In this document: in pieces, positions 54,243 to 61,406 of the stretch
How positions within the stretch are numbered: position 1 is the first letter of the stretch
Layout: each line of letters starts with the position of its first letter
DNA from: Phycicoccus sp. Soil748
GTDB lineage: Bacteria; Actinomycetota; Actinomycetes; Actinomycetales; Dermatophilaceae
Length of the DNA stretch: 64,000 nucleotides
Direction of reading: 5' to 3'
Assembly: GCF_001428025.1 (NCBI RefSeq)
Contig: NZ_LMSC01000007.1
Coordinates: 101,636-165,635, forward strand
The notes under the pieces: generated by a model
What the model saw: the letters and a program-made list of their open reading frames with translations, nothing else
The model's database searches: none
What the model was told of the DNA's origin: nothing
Translations under genes and position numbers: made by a program

Positions 54243-54278
54243 CGAACCTGGGGTGTGGATATCCGAAACCCAGGTTCG
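54243..54278. promoter_or_regulatory. 36-bp centred dyad, candidate operator
   Basis: Arms CGAACCTGGG (54243-54252) and CCCAGGTTCG (54269-54278) are perfect reverse complements. The 16-base spacer itself has GGATATCC exactly in its centre, so the whole 36 bases are symmetric except for two 4-base links. It lies between glpK and the MarR gene. It looks like the operator of a dimeric or tetrameric regulator, possibly the adjacent MarR protein. Confidence 0.72.
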
Positions 54279-54328
54279 TGTTCCGGACACAGACTGGTGC
54301 GGGTCGGCGGGGTGATCGGGAGGAAGAC

Positions 54329-54865
54329 GTGGGGGAGTACGACGACGGCTGGGTGGCTGCCGAGGACCGCGAGTGGCAGTGGCTGGCGCGGCAGGCGGAC
54401 GAGCGACGCGAGGCGGCCGAGCTCGACGAGCGCATCGACCACCTGCCGTTCACCTTGCGAGAGGCATCGCGTGCCGTCGACGACGTGCTCGCGAAGCTGC
54501 TCGACCGTGCCAGCGTCACGAACTTGCCGCTGACCGCCCTGCACGTCCTGGTGCTTGCACGTCGCGGTGGGCCGATCGTGAGCGTGGCCCACCGCCTGCG
54601 CATCAGCCCGCAGGCGACCAGCCGGCTGGTGAAGGAGCTGGTCGGCCGGGGACTGGTCGACACGGCCCCCAGCCCCCTGGATGCGCGAGCACGCCTCGTC
54701 ACCACCACGCCGGAGGGGGAGGAGCTGCTGGGCGAGCTGCGGCGCCAGCTGTTCGTGGCAGTGACCACGGTGGCAGAGTCCGTCGGCGAGGACCGGCTCG
54801 TGGCCATGGCGGACGAGCTCGCCGTCCTCGCCCTGGTCGAGGCCGACCGCCCCCTGGCGTGGTGA
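54329..54865 (+). CDS. MarR family transcriptional regulator
   Basis: A 178-residue regulator. A charged N-terminal region (about 45 residues) precedes the winged-helix MarR domain: TALHVLVLARRGGPIVSVAH, the recognition helix HRLRISPQATSRLVKELVGR and the wing SPLDARARLVTTTPEGEELL. GTG 54329 was chosen because GGGAGGAAG lies just upstream. Ligand unknown. It is divergent from glpK and its promoter region contains a strong dyad, which suggests autoregulation and maybe control of the glycerol genes. The MaoC gene converges on it 45 bases later. Confidence 0.87.
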   Translation: MGEYDDGWVAAEDREWQWLARQADERREAAELDERIDHLPFTLREASRAVDDVLAKLLDRASVTNLPLTALHVLVLARRGGPIVSVAHRLRISPQATSRLVKELVGRGLVDTAPSPLDARARLVTTTPEGEELLGELRRQLFVAVTTVAESVGEDRLVAMADELAVLALVEADRPLAW

Positions 54866-54910
54866 CTGCCGCCGACTCGGCCCGCGGTGGCCGCCGCGGA
54901 CTCGTCCGGC

Positions 54911-55438
54911 CTAGCTCTCGGGGGCGGGCTCGACCAGCTCGGGGCGGCCGGGCTGCTCACCGCCGCGGGCGGCGAGGTAGCTGTCCTTGGGCACCATCAC
55001 CTTGCGGCGGAAGATGCAGACGAGCGTGCCGTCCTGCTTGTAGCCCTTGGTCTCGACGTGGACGACGCCGCGGTCGTCCTTGGACGTCGACTCCCACTTG
55101 TCGAGGACCTCGGTCTGGCCGTAGATCGTGTCGCCGTGGAAGGTCGGCGCGACGTGGCGCAGCGACTCGACCTCGAGGTTGGCGATGGCCTTGCCCGAGA
55201 CATCGGGGACGGACATGCCCAGCAGCAACGAGTAGATGTAGTTGCCCACCACGACGTTCTTGCCGAACTGCGTGGTGTTCTCGGCGTAGTTGGCGTCGAG
55301 GTGCAGGGGGTGGTGGTTCATGGTCAGGAGGCAGAACAGGTGGTCGTCGTACTCGGTCACCGTCTTGCCGGGCCAGTGCTTGTAGACGGCACCGACCTCG
55401 AACTCCTCGTAGCTGCGTCCGAACTGCATGGGGGCCAT
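54911..55438 (-). CDS. MaoC family hydratase
   Basis: A 175-residue hot-dog-fold protein of the MaoC dehydratase group. MNHHPLHLDANYAENTTQFG carries the hydratase-2 motif with the catalytic Asp/His (HPLHLD), and FGKNVVVGNYIYSLLLGM and RHVAPTFHGDTIYG complete the domain. It resembles mycobacterial Rv2499c, which sits with citE and fadE19, and also mesaconyl-CoA hydratases. In this window it is 15-20 kb from its possible partners. ATG 55438; a second ATG nine bases in is also possible. Confidence 0.88.
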   Translation of the reverse strand: MAPMQFGRSYEEFEVGAVYKHWPGKTVTEYDDHLFCLLTMNHHPLHLDANYAENTTQFGKNVVVGNYIYSLLLGMSVPDVSGKAIANLEVESLRHVAPTFHGDTIYGQTEVLDKWESTSKDDRGVVHVETKGYKQDGTLVCIFRRKVMVPKDSYLAARGGEQPGRPELVEPAPES

Positions 55439-55592
55439 CCTGCCGAGGACCAGCGCCGGGCGACACCGGGGCAGGCGTGCGTTCGCTCACAGAAGATCTT
55501 CGGCAGGGAAATGTCGAGGATGTCGCGTGTCGACCGTCAGGGTGGTGTCAGGGCCGCACCGGCCACCAGCACCCGAGACAGGGACACCGCCC

Positions 55593-55967
55593 ATGAAGTA
55601 CGTCATCCTCATGCACTCCAACCCCCGGCCGTGGGGTCACCCCACCAGCGACTTCCTGCCCGAGTACCAGTCGCTCCCGGCTGGCGAGCGCGAGCGGCTG
55701 GGCGCCGACTTCGACGCGCTCCTGCAGGACCTGTCCGAGCGGGGGGAGCTGGTCGGCAGCCAGGCGCTGGGCGACCCCCGCGACGCCCGTCTCTTCCGCT
55801 GGGAGGGCGGCCGGCGCAAGGTCACCGACGGGCCGTACGCCGAGACGGTCGAGCACTTCGCCGGGTTCTTCCTCATCGATGTCGCCGACCAGGCCCGGGC
55901 CGAGGAGCTGGCAGCGAGGTTCTCCGGCCCGGGGGAGACGGTCGAGCTGCGCCCCCTGGCCGGCTGA
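55593..55967 (+). CDS. YCII-related (DGPF-domain) protein
   Basis: A 124-residue protein of the YCII family, small dimeric alpha/beta barrels of unknown role often found beside sigma-factor genes. MKYVILMHSNPRPW is the starting strand and VTDGPYAETVEHFAGFFLID the family signature, with the DGP(Y/F)xE motif that may hold a catalytic His/Asp. The ATG has GGGACACC upstream. There is no extracytoplasmic sigma factor beside it here, unlike many homologues. Confidence 0.87.
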   Translation: MKYVILMHSNPRPWGHPTSDFLPEYQSLPAGERERLGADFDALLQDLSERGELVGSQALGDPRDARLFRWEGGRRKVTDGPYAETVEHFAGFFLIDVADQARAEELAARFSGPGETVELRPLAG

Positions 55968-55974
55968 GGCGCGC

Positions 55975-56003
55975 CACCGGCTGGCCGGACCGGCCCGCCG
56001 GTG
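55975..56003 (+). terminator. Probable hairpin terminator of the YCII gene
   Basis: CACCGGC (55975-55981) pairs with GCCGGTG (55997-56003), with an inner 5-bp stem after one mismatch and a GAC loop, eight bases past the stop codon. No U-tract. It ends 17 bases before the PHP gene, whose promoter could overlap. Confidence 0.6.
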
Positions 56004-56019
56004 CCCCTACCCTTGGGTC

Positions 56020-56871
56020 GTGCAGATCGACCTCCATACCCACTCCTCGGCGAGCGACGGCACGCAGCTGCCGGCGGAGGTCGTCCGGTCGGCCGCGCAG
56101 GCCGGCCTCGACGTCGTGGCACTGACCGACCACGACACGTACTCCGGGTGGCCGGCCGCCGAGGCCGCCGCCCTCGAGCTCGGGGTCGACCTCGTGCGCG
56201 GCGTGGAGATCTCGTGCACCCACCGCGGCATCAGCGTGCACCTGCTCGCCTACCTCGTCGACCCCGAGCACCCGGGCCTGCACGCCGAGCTCGTCCGGGC
56301 CAAGGACTCCCGGGAGACACGGGTCGCCCGCATGGTCGCCGCCATGGCGGCCGACGGCATACCGGTCTCGCTCGAGCAGGTCCACGCACTCGCCGGCGAG
56401 GGGGCCACGCTGGGGCGTCCCCACATCGCCGACGCCCTCGTCGAGAGCGGCTACGTCGGCACCCGCGACGAGGCATTCGCCGAGGTGCTGCGCAACGGCA
56501 GCCCGTACTACGCCTCGCACTACGCTCCCGACGCCGTGCGGGCGGTAGAGCTCGTGCGGGCGGCCGGCGGCGTGCCGGTGATGGCGCACCCGTTCGCCAA
56601 CGCGCGCGGCTGGACCGTCGCCGACGAGGTCGTCGCCGAGATGGCCGACGCCGGGCTGGCGGGCCTCGAGGCCGACCACCGCGACCACTCCACCCGCGAG
56701 CGCGCCCACGCGCACACGCTGGCCGCGCGGCTGGGGATGTTCACCACGGGCTCGAGCGACTACCACGGCACCGGCAAGCAGAACCGGCTCGGCGAGAACA
56801 CCACCGCCCCCGAGGTCCTGAAGCAGATCGAGGACGAGGCGACCAGCGGCGTGGGAGTGGTCAGCGCGTGA
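56020..56871 (+). CDS. PHP-domain phosphoesterase (RNase AM/nucleoside bisphosphate phosphatase-like)
   Basis: A 283-residue PHP protein of the TrpH/YciV type, which dephosphorylates 3',5'-nucleoside bisphosphates or trims RNA 5' ends. Metal ligands are DLHTHSSASDG (His6, His8, Asp13), LTDHDTYSGW, RGVEISCTHRGISVHLLAY, MAHPFAN and SSDYHGTGKQ. GTG 56020 is the first start and leaves a very short N-terminus as usual. The stop overlaps the MarC gene, so they form an operon. Confidence 0.9.
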   Translation: MQIDLHTHSSASDGTQLPAEVVRSAAQAGLDVVALTDHDTYSGWPAAEAAALELGVDLVRGVEISCTHRGISVHLLAYLVDPEHPGLHAELVRAKDSRETRVARMVAAMAADGIPVSLEQVHALAGEGATLGRPHIADALVESGYVGTRDEAFAEVLRNGSPYYASHYAPDAVRAVELVRAAGGVPVMAHPFANARGWTVADEVVAEMADAGLAGLEADHRDHSTRERAHAHTLAARLGMFTTGSSDYHGTGKQNRLGENTTAPEVLKQIEDEATSGVGVVSA

Positions 56872-57485
56872 ACAGCATCATCGACCTGCAGGTCTTCGGC
56901 TCGGTCTTCGTGACGCTGCTGGTGATCATGGACCCGCCCGGCGCCCTGCCGATCTTCCTGGCCCTCACCGGCACCCTGACCCAGAAGCAGAAGATCGCCG
57001 CGGCCCGGCGCGCCTCCCTGGTGGCGCTCGGCGTGATCGTGCTCTTTGCGGTGTTCGGCCAGCAGATCCTGACCTACCTGCACATCTCGCTGCCCGCCCT
57101 GCAGGGCGCCGGTGGACTGCTCCTGCTGCTCGTGGCGCTGCAGCTCCTCACCGGTTCCGAGCAGGAGCAGCACGCCGACGCCGGCGTCAACGTCGCCCTC
57201 GTGCCGCTGGGCACCCCTCTGCTCGCCGGCCCCGGCGCCATCGTCGCCACCATGCTGCAGGTCCAGCGCGCGAACCACCCCAGCCAGTACATCGCCGTCG
57301 CCCTCGGGCTGGTGGCCACCATGTTCGTCGTGTGGCTGTTCTTCCGGTTCGCCGGCCAGGTGCACCGGGTGCTCAAGGACAGCGGCACCGTCCTCATCAC
57401 CCGCATCGCCGGCCTGCTCCTCTCCGCGATCGCGGTGCAGATGGTGGCCGACAGCGTCCACGCCTTTGTCCGTGCCAGCGCCTAG
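56868..57485 (+). CDS. MarC family integral membrane protein
   Basis: A 205-residue protein with six membrane helices of the MarC/NAAT family. VFVTLLVIMDPPGALPIFLA near the N-terminus and VALVPLGTPLLAGPGAI mark the two repeats of the fold. MarC was once linked to multiple antibiotic resistance but its substrate is unknown. GTG 56868 overlaps the PHP stop. The next gene begins 10 bases after its own stop. Confidence 0.9.
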   Translation: MNSIIDLQVFGSVFVTLLVIMDPPGALPIFLALTGTLTQKQKIAAARRASLVALGVIVLFAVFGQQILTYLHISLPALQGAGGLLLLLVALQLLTGSEQEQHADAGVNVALVPLGTPLLAGPGAIVATMLQVQRANHPSQYIAVALGLVATMFVVWLFFRFAGQVHRVLKDSGTVLITRIAGLLLSAIAVQMVADSVHAFVRASA

Positions 57486-57495
57486 CGTGGCGGGC

Positions 57496-58422
57496 ATGGA
57501 GCAGGGGAGCCCCGGCGGGACGGGGAGCGCACGACCGGGAGCGTTCGTGCAGGAGGCGTTCGGGGGTATGCCGCAGCGCCTGTTCCGGGCGAGCCCGAGC
57601 CGCCTGCTCGCCTGGGTGGACTGCCCGCGGCGCTACCGGATGCAGTACCTCGACCGGCCCTCGCCGCCCCCGCGTGCGCAGCGGGCCCACACCTCGGTCG
57701 GCACCGCCGTGCACAACGCCCTGCGCGACTGGTGGGACCTGCCCGTCACCCGGCGCACGCCCGACGCCGGCGCCGAGCTCGTGCGCACGTCGTGGATCGA
57801 GGCCGGGTTCCGTGACCTCGACCAGTCGGCGCAGTGGCGGCAGCGCGCCCAGCGCCAGGTGACCGGCTACCTCGCCGACGTCGACCCGGGCGAGCAGCCG
57901 CTCGGCATCGAGCGCACCGTGTCGCTCAAGACCGAGGTGCTGGCCCTGCAGGGGCGCATCGACCGGCTCGACGACCGGGGCAGCGAGCTCGCGGTGGTGG
58001 ACTACAAGACCAGCCGCTGGGAGCCCACCGACGACGACGCCCGCACCTCGCTGCCGCTCGCGCTCTACGCGGCGGCGGCCTGGAAGATGTTCCGCCGGCG
58101 CTGCGTCCGGGTCGAGCTGCACCACCTGCCCAGCGGGACGGTGGCGGCCCACGAGCACACGGGCGAGTCCCTCAAGCGCAAGATCGCCGAGGCCGAGTCC
58201 ATCGCCCGTGACGCACGGCGGGCGGAGGACGACTACGCCGAGCGCGGGGTCGAGTCCGCGCGCTTCCCTGCCGCGGTCGGCCCGCTGTGCCAGTGGTGCG
58301 ACTTCCGGGCGCACTGCCCGGAAGGCCAGGCGTTCGGTCCGGAGAAGTCGAGCTGGGCCGCGCTGGAGGACGTGCCTGCGAGCGTGACCAGCAGCGCGCC
58401 GAGGGTCAGAAGCTCCACCTGA
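57496..58422 (+). CDS. RecB-like PD-(D/E)XK nuclease with Fe-S cysteines
   Basis: A 308-residue nuclease of the RecB/Cas4-like group. FRASPSRLLAWVDCPRRYRM starts the domain, with the first Cys; GRIDRLD and ELAVVDYKTSRW give the D...E-x-K catalytic set (Asp, Asp and Lys); LCQWCDFRAHCPEG near the C-terminus adds three more Cys. Four Cys in that order form the Fe-S cluster of AddB/Cas4-type nucleases. No helicase or CRISPR gene is nearby, so it stands as an orphan nuclease. Its 3' end overlaps the convergent XRE gene by 17 bases. Confidence 0.87.
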   Translation: MEQGSPGGTGSARPGAFVQEAFGGMPQRLFRASPSRLLAWVDCPRRYRMQYLDRPSPPPRAQRAHTSVGTAVHNALRDWWDLPVTRRTPDAGAELVRTSWIEAGFRDLDQSAQWRQRAQRQVTGYLADVDPGEQPLGIERTVSLKTEVLALQGRIDRLDDRGSELAVVDYKTSRWEPTDDDARTSLPLALYAAAAWKMFRRRCVRVELHHLPSGTVAAHEHTGESLKRKIAEAESIARDARRAEDDYAERGVESARFPAAVGPLCQWCDFRAHCPEGQAFGPEKSSWAALEDVPASVTSSAPRVRSST

Positions 58423-59275
58423 TGCCGACCCGGCCGGGGCCGATGCGGTGCACGACGTGCTGGACGCTGGTCGAGCCGCCGAGGTCGACCAGCGAGGTCG
58501 TGGTCCGGCCGTCGACGACGGTGTAGGTCTCGACGACGGTCGGGAGCCGGCTCGGGTCGAACCGCACCCAGACCATGATCTCGGTGACGCGGTGCAGCAG
58601 GAAGTACTCCACCGCGTCGTCGGGGGCAGCGCCGCGAGGCGACACGACCCGGTGCTCGGCCGCCGCCGTCTCGTCGATCCGCAGCGGACGCTCGAGCAGG
58701 ATCTCCGCGGCGAAGACGCCTTCGTGGGCGTGGGTGACCTGCCGGCCGATGCGGCACCCGCTCACCGCCTCGAACTCGGCCACCTCACCGGTGGGCTCCG
58801 AGACCGACAGCAGGGCGGGGATGCGGTGGGCGCCGTCACGGGTGGCCCGGACGACGTTGCGGATGGTGCGCACGCGCTGCACCCCTGCGGCGTCCACGTC
58901 GATGGTGTCGTGCACGGTGACGTCGACCAGCTCGTGGTGGACCCCGAACCCGAGCTCCTCGAGCGCCCGCTGGCCGAGCGGGATCTCCTCCGGGAGCGGC
59001 GCCGCCGTCGGCAGGCCCCGAGCCGGCCCGGGGCGGCGTGGGGGCCCCAGCCTGCTCACGAGGTGCCCGCGGGGCACGCCGAGGATCTCCTCCAGGTGGG
59101 CCACGGCCTGCAGGGAGGCTGACCGCTGGGGCTGGCTGCGGCCGGACTGCCAGTAGCTGAGCGTGGCGATGCTCACCGGGGAGCCGCGCTCCTCCAGCCG
59201 CCGGCGCAGCGACTCCAGGCTGCGCCCGCTACGCCTCACGGCAGTGCGCAGCGCATCGGGGAACGACACGTCCAC
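58406..59275 (-). CDS. XRE-like transcriptional regulator
   Basis: A 289-residue protein. The N-terminal 70 residues are a helix-turn-helix: LRTAVRRSGRSLESLRRRLE, then SIATLSYWQSGRSQPQR and a third helix with LEEILGVPRGHL. The rest is a beta-rich domain without a recognised family (HHELVDVTVHDTIDVDAAG, CRIGRQVTHAHEGVFAAEI), possibly a ligand-sensing part. GTG 59275 was chosen, with GGAGGG eleven bases before; longer starts exist. It is divergent from parA; an inverted repeat lies between. Confidence 0.72.
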   Translation of the reverse strand: MDVSFPDALRTAVRRSGRSLESLRRRLEERGSPVSIATLSYWQSGRSQPQRSASLQAVAHLEEILGVPRGHLVSRLGPPRRPGPARGLPTAAPLPEEIPLGQRALEELGFGVHHELVDVTVHDTIDVDAAGVQRVRTIRNVVRATRDGAHRIPALLSVSEPTGEVAEFEAVSGCRIGRQVTHAHEGVFAAEILLERPLRIDETAAAEHRVVSPRGAAPDDAVEYFLLHRVTEIMVWVRFDPSRLPTVVETYTVVDGRTTTSLVDLGGSTSVQHVVHRIGPGRVGIRWSF

Positions 59276-59360
59276 GCGTGCGGCGCCCTCCAAGCCACCG
59301 TGTTGCGGCACTGCCACCAGCCAAGCCCCTGTCTTCCGGGCAGGTGTGCCGCCCGAGCTC

Positions 59361-59393
59361 TTGCCGTGCTCTGACCCCACACGATAAGGGGTC
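59361..59393 (+). promoter_or_regulatory. Candidate promoter with overlapping inverted repeat
   Basis: TTGCCG (59361-59366) and TAAGGG (59385-59390) are 18 bases apart, a passable sigma-70 promoter for parA. GACCCC (59373-59378) and GGGGTC (59388-59393) form an inverted repeat overlapping the -10 region, as expected for a repressor site. Found by eye. Confidence 0.4.
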
Positions 59394-59482
59394 GACCGTC
59401 GACGTGCCGCGTCGATGGAGATTCCCACCCACCTGACAGACTGGCCCGGACAGCACGCCCTCCCGCACGAAAGGCCGTCGCG

Positions 59483-60271
59483 TTGGCCAGAGCCCGCACC
59501 AGACCAGCGGTCGTCGTGTCCGTCGCCAACCAGAAGGGCGGCGTGGCCAAGACCACCTCGGTCGCCTCTCTGGGGGCCGCGTTCGCCGAGCAGGGCAAGC
59601 GGGTGCTGCTCGTCGACCTCGACGCGCAGGCCTGCCTCACCTTCAGCCTCGGGGTCGACCCGGACGAGGTCGAGTCCTCGGTCAACGAGGTGCTGCTCGG
59701 CAAGGCCACCATCGCCGACGTGCGCGTCACCTGCGAGGACGGCGTCGACCTCGTGCCCAGCGTCATCGACCTGGCTGGGGCGGAGGCCCAGCTCCTGCCC
59801 CGGCCCGGCCGCGAGTACGTGCTGCGCACCGCGCTGGAGGAGGTGCGCGCCGAGTACGACGTCATCCTGCTCGACTGCTCCCCGAGCCTCGGCGTGCTGA
59901 CCCTCAACGCCCTCACCGCCAGCCAGGGGCTGGTCATCCCCATGCCGTGCGAGATGCTCAGCCACCGTGGCGTGGGCCAGCTCCTCGACACGGTCGCCGA
60001 CGTGCAGCGCATCCTCAACAAGGACCTCGCCGTCCTCGGCATCCTGCCCACGCTGTTCGACGGGCGCAGCAACCACGCCCAGGAGGTGCTTGCCGACGTG
60101 GGTGAGCGCTACGGCCTGCCGGTGCTCGACCCGCCCATCCCGAAGACGGTCCGGTTCGCGGAGGCGCCCGCGGTCGGACGGTCGATCCTGGCCACGTCGC
60201 GCACCTCCAAGGGCGCCAAGGCGTACCGCGACGTGGCCGCCGGGCTGTCGAAGAAGCTCGCAAGACTCTGA
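59483..60271 (+). CDS. ParA family ATPase (orphan)
   Basis: A 262-residue deviant Walker ATPase. NQKGGVAKTTSVASLGAAFA is the P-loop with the signature Lys (Lys18), LLVDLDAQACLTFSLGVDP is Walker A-prime, and VILLDCSPSLGVLTLNAL is Walker B. PMPCEMLSHRGVGQLLDTV is typical of chromosomal Soj/MinD-like ParA. There is no parB next to it, so it is not a simple partition operon. TTG 59483 with GAAAGG upstream is the likely start. Confidence 0.87.
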   Translation: MARARTRPAVVVSVANQKGGVAKTTSVASLGAAFAEQGKRVLLVDLDAQACLTFSLGVDPDEVESSVNEVLLGKATIADVRVTCEDGVDLVPSVIDLAGAEAQLLPRPGREYVLRTALEEVRAEYDVILLDCSPSLGVLTLNALTASQGLVIPMPCEMLSHRGVGQLLDTVADVQRILNKDLAVLGILPTLFDGRSNHAQEVLADVGERYGLPVLDPPIPKTVRFAEAPAVGRSILATSRTSKGAKAYRDVAAGLSKKLARL

Positions 60272-60346
60272 GGGCGGGCGGAATACCTCCCGGGTTCGGG
60301 GACTTGTCACTGGACGGTGACTGACCCCCTACCCCCGAGGAGAACC

Positions 60347-61399
60347 ATGTCCCGCACTGCAGCCCTGGCCATGCCGTCCGCTGACGGCCGCTTCCAGACC
60401 ACGACCGTGGAGCGTCGCGACCTGCGCGCCGACGACGTGCGCATCGACATCAAGTTCGCCGGCATCTGCCACAGCGACATCCACACCGTGCGCGGCGAGT
60501 GGGGCCAGACGTCCTACCCGCTGACCCCCGGCCACGAGATCGCCGGCGTCGTCAGCGAGGTCGGCCCCGAGGTCACGAAGTTCAAGGTCGGCGACCGCGT
60601 CGGCGTCGGCTGCATGGTCGACTCCTGCGGCGAGTGCGCCCAGTGCCAGGCCGGTCACGAGAACTTCTGCGGGAAGAAGACCGTCTTCACCTACGGCGAC
60701 ACCGACGTCGACGGCACGACCACCCAGGGTGGCTACAGCCAGCAGGTCGTCGTGACCGACCGGTTCGTCGTCCGCATCCCCGACGGCCTGGACCTCGACA
60801 AGGCCGCGCCCCTGCTGTGCGCCGGCATCACGCTCTACACCCCGCTCAAGCGCTGGCTCGACCACGCCGGCCCTGACGCCAAGGTCGCCATCGTCGGCAT
60901 GGGTGGCCTCGGCCACATGGGCGTGCAGATCGCGGCAGCCATGGGCGCCGACGTCACCGTGCTGAGCCAGGGCCTGTCCAAGGAGAAGGACGGCCGTCGC
61001 TTCGGCGCCAAGGACTACCGCGCGACCAGCGACGCCAAGACCTTCGAGGAGCTCGCCGGCTCGTTCGACGTGATCATCTCGACGATCAGCGCGGACCTCG
61101 ACCTGGCGCAGTACCTGTCGCTGCTCAAGCCGTTCGGCACGTTCGTGACCGTCGGCCTGCCGCCGAACCCGCAGAAGCTGCCGTTCGGTGCGCTCATCAA
61201 CGGCGACAAGACGGTGGCCGGGTCCAACATCGGTGGCATCGCCCTCACCCAGGAGATGCTCGACTTCTGCGCCGAGCACAACATCGCCGCCGAGATTGAG
61301 ACGATCAGCGCCGACCAGGTCGACGAGGCCTACGACCGCGTCGTGAAGTCGGACGTGCGCTACCGCTTCGTCATCGACACGGCCACGATCGGCTCCTGA
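60347..61399 (+). CDS. Zinc-dependent alcohol dehydrogenase (cinnamyl-type)
   Basis: A 350-residue medium-chain dehydrogenase of the CAD group, which reduces aldehydes with NADPH. Catalytic zinc ligands are Cys41 (GICHSD), His63-Glu64 (GHE) and Cys158 (LLCAG); structural zinc ligands are Cys94, 97, 100 and 108 in [17 protein letters not shown]. The cofactor loop is [21 protein letters not shown] stands just before ATG 60347. Substrate is unknown; cinnamyl-type enzymes accept many aldehydes, including those from stress. Confidence 0.93.
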   Translation: MSRTAALAMPSADGRFQTTTVERRDLRADDVRIDIKFAGICHSDIHTVRGEWGQTSYPLTPGHEIAGVVSEVGPEVTKFKVGDRVGVGCMVDSCGECAQCQAGHENFCGKKTVFTYGDTDVDGTTTQGGYSQQVVVTDRFVVRIPDGLDLDKAAPLLCAGITLYTPLKRWLDHAGPDAKVAIVGMGGLGHMGVQIAAAMGADVTVLSQGLSKEKDGRRFGAKDYRATSDAKTFEELAGSFDVIISTISADLDLAQYLSLLKPFGTFVTVGLPPNPQKLPFGALINGDKTVAGSNIGGIALTQEMLDFCAEHNIAAEIETISADQVDEAYDRVVKSDVRYRFVIDTATIGS

Positions 61400-61406
61400 C
61401 CGCCGG

